A stretch of 9,230 bases of DNA from Solirubrobacterales bacterium 70-9 (GTDB lineage Bacteria; Actinomycetota; Thermoleophilia; Solirubrobacterales; 70-9): NCBI GenBank assembly GCA_001898095.1, contig MKSH01000072.1:7810-17039 (forward strand), written 5' to 3'. The stretch's first letter is position 1; every line of letters starts with the position of its first letter. The notes under the pieces are model-generated. The model was not told the origin of the DNA. It ran no database searches and saw nothing but the letters and a program-made list of their open reading frames with translations. The translations under genes and the position numbers were made by a program. Below, piece by piece: positions 5,059 to 9,230 of this stretch.

Positions 5059-6642
5059 TTACAGGTCGACCGAGCGTCCCAGCGAGAAGCCGTCGAGGCC
5101 GAGAATCTTCTGGACGGCGTCGGGGCGCACGGGGGCATCGGTGGTGAGCGCCATCACGGCGACGTCCCCTCCCCCGGTCTCGGCGCCGACCGCGGCCGAG
5201 ATGATGTTCACGCCTTCCTCGCCGAAGGCGGTGCCGACGCGGCCGATCATCCCCGGCTGGTCGGCGTAGCGGAACACGGTGATGTGCTCGGCGAAGGGCA
5301 GGTAGAAGCTCTCGCCCCAGGCGGAGACGAGGTAAGGCTCGTTTTTCGGCCCGACGCCGGTGCCTGCGACCTCGACTTCCTGGTCGCCCGAGCCGAGCCG
5401 CACGGTGACGAGCTCGGTGAAGTCCTCGGCCGCCGAGTCCTTTGTCTCGGTCAGCTCGATCCCCCGCTCCTCGGCCATCTGCGGCGCGTTCACCAGGTTC
5501 ACCGGGGTCTCGGTGTTGCCGGAGAGGATCCCGACCAGGACGGCGATGCCGAGCAGGCGGGTGTCGTAGGAGGCGATCCGGCCGCTGAATTCGGCGGTGA
5601 CGCGATCGACCGAACCCTCGCCGAGTCCCTGGGCGAGCCGACCGAGCTTTTCGCAGAGCGGCACGAAGGGCGCCAGCGCCTCCATCTCCTCCGGGCGCAC
5701 GGCGGCGATGTTGACCGCGTTGGTGACCACGCCGCCGGTCAGCGCCTCGGTCACCTGTTCGGCGGTGACGACGCCGGCCCGGTCCTGGGCCTCCGCCGTC
5801 GAGGCGCCGAGGTGCGGGGTGACGACGACGTCGTCGCGGGTGAGCACCGGATGGTCGGTGAAGGGCTCCGCGGGGAAGACGTCGAGCGCAGCGCCCGCGA
5901 GCTTGCCCGACTCGAGCCCGTCGACGAGGTCGTCGAGCACGATCAGCTCGCCGCGCGCGCAGTTCACGATCCGGGCGCCGTCCTTCATCTGGGCGATCGC
6001 CTCGGCGTTGATCATCCCTTCGGTCTCCGGCGTGCGCGGCGTGTGCAGGGTGATCAGGTCGGCGCGGCCGAGAAGGTCGGCGAGCTCGTCGCAGCCCTCG
6101 ACGCCGAGCTCGCGGAAGCGCTCGGCGGAGACGAACTTGTCGAAGGCGAGGACCTCCATGTCGAAGCCCTGGGCGCGCTTGGCGACCAGCTGGCCGATGC
6201 GGCCGAAGCCGATCACCCCGAGCGTCTTGCCGTAGAGCTCGGCGCCTTTGAACTTGGCGCGGTCCCAGCGGCCCGCGGCGAGGCTGGCGTGCGCCTGCGG
6301 GGTGTAGCGGAAGAGCGCCAGGGCGAGCGCCAGCGTCTGCTCGGCGGCGGCCACCGAGTTCGACTCGGGCGCGTTGGCGACGATGATCCCACGGCGCGTC
6401 GCCGCCGGGATGTCGACGTTGTCGACGCCGGTGCCGGCCCGGCCGATCACCTTCATGTTGGTCGCCAGCTCGATCAACTCCGGCGTCATCTTGGTGGCGC
6501 TGCGGATCAGGATCGCGTCGTACTCCGGCAGCTTGGCGCGGAATTCCTCGTCGCTCATGTCGAGCCCGAGGTCGACGTCGAACTTCGACCGCAGCAGGTC
6601 GACGCCGGTATCCGCGATTTTCTCCTTGACCAGGACCTTCAT
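5059..6642 (-). CDS. serA: D-3-phosphoglycerate dehydrogenase
   Basis: SerA oxidises 3-phosphoglycerate to 3-phosphohydroxypyruvate with NAD+, the first step of serine synthesis. The 527 residues match the long (type-1) form known from Mycobacterium. It has the split N-terminal substrate domain (1-100 and about 285-315), a Rossmann NAD-binding domain with GFGRIG (145-150) and D168 following the second strand, and catalytic residues R230 (NCARGE), E259 (PAEP) and H277 (TPHLGAST). An intervening (ASB) domain spans about 320-450. A C-terminal ACT domain spans about 455-527 ([20 protein letters not shown]), expected to bind serine for feedback inhibition. The ATG at 6640-6642 lies 13 bases after the serC stop and has no Shine-Dalgarno, which suggests re-initiation by ribosomes leaving serC. 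The gene is second in a serC-serA unit with the RTX gene 39 bases downstream. Confidence 0.97.
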   Translation of the reverse strand: MKVLVKEKIADTGVDLLRSKFDVDLGLDMSDEEFRAKLPEYDAILIRSATKMTPELIELATNMKVIGRAGTGVDNVDIPAATRRGIIVANAPESNSVAAAEQTLALALALFRYTPQAHASLAAGRWDRAKFKGAELYGKTLGVIGFGRIGQLVAKRAQGFDMEVLAFDKFVSAERFRELGVEGCDELADLLGRADLITLHTPRTPETEGMINAEAIAQMKDGARIVNCARGELIVLDDLVDGLESGKLAGAALDVFPAEPFTDHPVLTRDDVVVTPHLGASTAEAQDRAGVVTAEQVTEALTGGVVTNAVNIAAVRPEEMEALAPFVPLCEKLGRLAQGLGEGSVDRVTAEFSGRIASYDTRLLGIAVLVGILSGNTETPVNLVNAPQMAEERGIELTETKDSAAEDFTELVTVRLGSGDQEVEVAGTGVGPKNEPYLVSAWGESFYLPFAEHITVFRYADQPGMIGRVGTAFGEEGVNIISAAVGAETGGGDVAVMALTTDAPVRPDAVQKILGLDGFSLGRSVDL

Positions 6643-6655
6643 CGGACGCGAGAAC

Positions 6656-7872
<1,217 letters not shown>

Positions 7873-8499
7873 ATGTACCCAGTCAGTTTTGAAGCGGATT
7901 TTCAGTCCGAACAGAATCGTGCGACGACGTTCTTCCGGATCATCCTCGCGATCCCGTGGTTGATCGTCGCCTACGTCTACGAGATCGTCGGGGCGATCAC
8001 GGTGTTCATCGCCTGGTTGGTGATCGTGATCACCGGCAAGTACCCGGAAGGTCTCTACAACCTGAACGCGGGCTTCGTGCGTTACCACGTGCGCGTCCTC
8101 GCCTGGGTCTATCTACAGACCGACGAGTGGCCCCCGTTCGGCATCTCCGACGACCCCAGCTACCCGATCCGCGTCGAGGTGCCGGCGCGCGAAGCGAGCC
8201 AGAGCCGGCTCAAGGTGTTCTTCCGCATCATCCTCGCGCTGCCGATGCTGGTCGTGGTCTACGCGGTCCAGTACGTACACACGTTCCTCGGGGTGATCGC
8301 CTGGCTGACGATCGTCTTCCGTGGCTACCTGCCGGAGGGCGTCAACGGCGCGATGACCTTCTGCAACAGCTTTTACGCGCGACTCTACGGCTACCTGGCG
8401 CTGCTGACCGACGAGTATCCGCCGATCGGGATCGAGAAAGGCAAGGCGGGCGGACCGACCGCGGCCCCCGCGGCGCCTCCAGTTCCGCCGAAACTGTAA
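7873..8499 (+). CDS. DUF4389 membrane protein with two tandem units
   Basis: The 208-residue protein is an internal duplication. Unit 1 (about 20-91) and unit 2 (about 116-187) both begin FFRIILA(I/L)P, continue through a long hydrophobic stretch ending in IAWL-IV, then a G-YPEG or GYLPEG turn, an aromatic/arginine-rich segment and a closing TDE(W/Y)PP(F/I)GI. Each hydrophobic stretch (about 25-54 and 119-149) is long enough for one or two membrane helices, so 2-4 crossings are expected. This matches the DUF4389 family, widespread in actinobacteria and of unknown function. The tail from 190 is Ala/Pro-rich and probably disordered. The ATG at 7873-7875 has AGGGGGAG just upstream (core spacing about four bases). 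It is divergent from serC and 32 bases ahead of a cupin gene on the same strand, so those two are likely one operon. Confidence 0.88.
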   Translation: MYPVSFEADFQSEQNRATTFFRIILAIPWLIVAYVYEIVGAITVFIAWLVIVITGKYPEGLYNLNAGFVRYHVRVLAWVYLQTDEWPPFGISDDPSYPIRVEVPAREASQSRLKVFFRIILALPMLVVVYAVQYVHTFLGVIAWLTIVFRGYLPEGVNGAMTFCNSFYARLYGYLALLTDEYPPIGIEKGKAGGPTAAPAAPPVPPKL

Positions 8500-8531
8500 G
8501 GAAACAGGCAAGGGAAAGGGAGGGCAGGACG

Positions 8532-8939
8532 ATGAGCGACGAGGCAAGCGACAAGGTGGAGCGCGGCGACGGCTGGTCCGTCGCCAACCTCTCCGACCTC
8601 GGCGAGGGGCCCGGGTTCCGCAAGGTCCGCAGCGCCCTCGGGGTCACCGCGTTCGGGATCAACGCGATCGTCCTGCCGCCTTCCTACGCCACCGGCAGCC
8701 ACTTCCACGAGGAACAGGAGGAGCTCTACTTCCTCCACTCCGGCCGGGTGGCGATCGAGTTCGGCGACGGCACCGCGCAGGAGCTCGAGCCCGGCGGGAT
8801 CGCCTGGGTCGATGCGCCAACTCATCGGAAGGTCCGCAATTTGAGCGACTCCGAGGAGGCGGTCTACGTCATCGTCGGCGGCAAGGACGGCTACGTCGGG
8901 CGCGACGGCGTATTGGCTCCCGGGGAGGAGCATCGATAG
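8532..8939 (+). CDS. small single-domain cupin protein
   Basis: This is a 135-residue protein with a Cupin_2-type beta-barrel at about 45-120. Motif 1 reads GSHFHEEQEELYFLHSG, with metal ligands H57, H59 and E63 or E64 and the conserved G71. Motif 2 supplies P86-G88, H98 and N103 in DAPTHRKVRN. All four usual metal ligands are present, so a mononuclear metal site is expected; fold members include dioxygenases, isomerases and pure binding proteins, and the substrate cannot be told. There is no signal peptide, so it is cytoplasmic. The ATG at 8532-8534 has GGGAGGG at 8518-8524, seven bases upstream. The gene follows the DUF4389 gene by 32 bases and is probably cotranscribed with it. A large hairpin starts 38 bases after its stop. 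Confidence 0.88.
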   Translation: MSDEASDKVERGDGWSVANLSDLGEGPGFRKVRSALGVTAFGINAIVLPPSYATGSHFHEEQEELYFLHSGRVAIEFGDGTAQELEPGGIAWVDAPTHRKVRNLSDSEEAVYVIVGGKDGYVGRDGVLAPGEEHR

Positions 8940-8976
8940 CTCTTTAGGGAGACGGGAAGGGACCATGGAGTCCCGA

Positions 8977-9055
8977 CCGGCGGGTCCTGTCCCCGATCAT
9001 GAGGACTGCGAGCGAGGTATACGTTCTCGCCCTCATGATCGGTGCCACCCGCCGG
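8977..9055. terminator. large three-part hairpin downstream of the cupin gene
   Basis: Nested perfect stems are: outer CCGGCGGGT/ACCCGCCGG (8977-8985/9047-9055, 9 bp), middle CCGATCATGAGG/CCTCATGATCGG (8993-9004/9031-9042, 12 bp), and inner GCGAG/CTCGC (9008-9012/9026-9030, 5 bp). That is 26 pairs in 79 bases. A TTTT follows nine bases after the outer stem on the plus strand. It may terminate the DUF4389-cupin transcript, but it is larger than needed for that and could be a structured RNA or a protein-binding palindrome. Confidence 0.55.
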
Positions 9056-9147
9056 AGAGGGGTTTTGCTCGGGGTCCCGCTACCGGTCCGCCGCCTCTGA
9101 GTAGGGACGAAGGGACCAAGGTTGGCTCCAGTTTGTTGCTCAGGACC

Positions 9148-9195
9148 GAGGTGGGCAGCTCTCCCTTCCAGGCCGGAAAGAGCTGCGCCCGCCTC
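9148..9195. other. second long imperfect hairpin
   Basis: Stems are GAGGTGGGC/GCCCGCCTC (9148-9156/9187-9195, 9 pairs with one G-U), AGCTCT/AGAGCT (9157-9162/9179-9184, 6 bp) and TTCC/GGAA (9166-9169/9175-9178, 4 bp) around a 5-base loop, with bulges of 2 and 3 bases. An alternative register extends the middle stem to GCAGCTCT/AGAGCTGC. There is no clear U-tract afterwards. It could be part of a structured RNA, or a leader or terminator of a gene beyond the right edge. Confidence 0.5.
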
Positions 9196-9230
9196 CTCTT
9201 CGCTTAAAGCTGCAAGGGACGGGCTTGTGG

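Larger units (their letters stand above)
8940..9230. other. non-coding stretch with dense secondary structure
   Basis: I find no credible protein gene in these 291 bases. The only open frame (8965-9207, plus, 80 codons) has many A/T third positions (GGT, GAT, CAT, CCT, AGT, ATA), unlike the strongly G/C-third real genes here, and it runs through two long hairpins. The stretch contains a small hairpin GGGAC/GTCCC (8959-8963/8970-8974), the large hairpins at 8977-9055 and 9148-9195, and three copies of AAGGGAC (8957, 9110, 9214). It has no recognisable signature of RNase P RNA, tmRNA or SRP RNA. Confidence 0.6.

Noticed and set aside
9148..9195. Possible SRP (4.5S) RNA because of CCGGAA near CAGGCC
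   Set aside because: The conserved helix-8 internal loops and tetraloop context are missing, and the GGAA here is part of a stem rather than the loop.
8965..9207. 80-codon plus-strand open frame after the cupin
   Set aside because: Third positions are far less G/C-biased than in real genes here, no domain is seen, and it crosses two long hairpins. A purine-rich AAGGGA before the ATG is not enough.

Overview
This is a GC-rich chromosomal window with tight gene spacing and a few informative non-coding gaps. The gene types point to an actinobacterium: an actinobacterial-type SerC, an AbiEi-like/DUF559 protein, a DUF4389 membrane protein, and several genes without a Shine-Dalgarno sequence. A deep-branching class such as Thermoleophilia would fit, but that placement is inference only. 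I see no insertion sequence, CRISPR array, tRNA or rRNA.

Layout. Positions 1-1238 (minus strand) hold a DUF559 nuclease-like protein with an AbiEi-type N-terminus, followed by an XRE-family regulator that runs off the left edge. Positions 1308-3018 (minus) hold leuA (2-isopropylmalate synthase) preceded by a long regulatory leader. Positions 3071-4456 (plus) hold a DHA2-type MFS exporter transcribed divergently from leuA. Positions 4477-7807 (minus) hold serC, serA and a small secreted RTX-repeat protein, probably one unit. Positions 7873-8939 (plus) hold a DUF4389 membrane protein and a small cupin, divergent from serC. Positions 8940-9230 hold no credible gene but have strong RNA/DNA secondary structure.

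The strongest signal is the leuA leader. A 19-residue open reading frame (2959-3018, minus) has seven leucines, five of them consecutive. The Leu codons are complementary over 10 perfect bases (13 with wobbles) to the leuA Shine-Dalgarno region. A second 7-bp helix crosses the first, so the leader can form a pseudoknot that hides the leuA ribosome-binding site unless a ribosome stalls on the Leu codons. There is no U-tract terminator. This looks like leucine-responsive translational attenuation rather than classical transcription termination.

Other regulatory architecture includes a 19-bp inverted repeat that buries the XRE gene's Shine-Dalgarno in the tail of the upstream gene (likely translational coupling). 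There is a 15-bp perfect inverted repeat between leuA and the DUF559 gene, and a nested palindrome between leuA and the MFS gene carrying the same -10-like hexamer on each strand. A 17-bp direct repeat with a 25-bp period lies between serC and the DUF4389 gene. The metabolic theme is amino-acid synthesis (leucine and serine). The other genes have no clear link to it beyond position.
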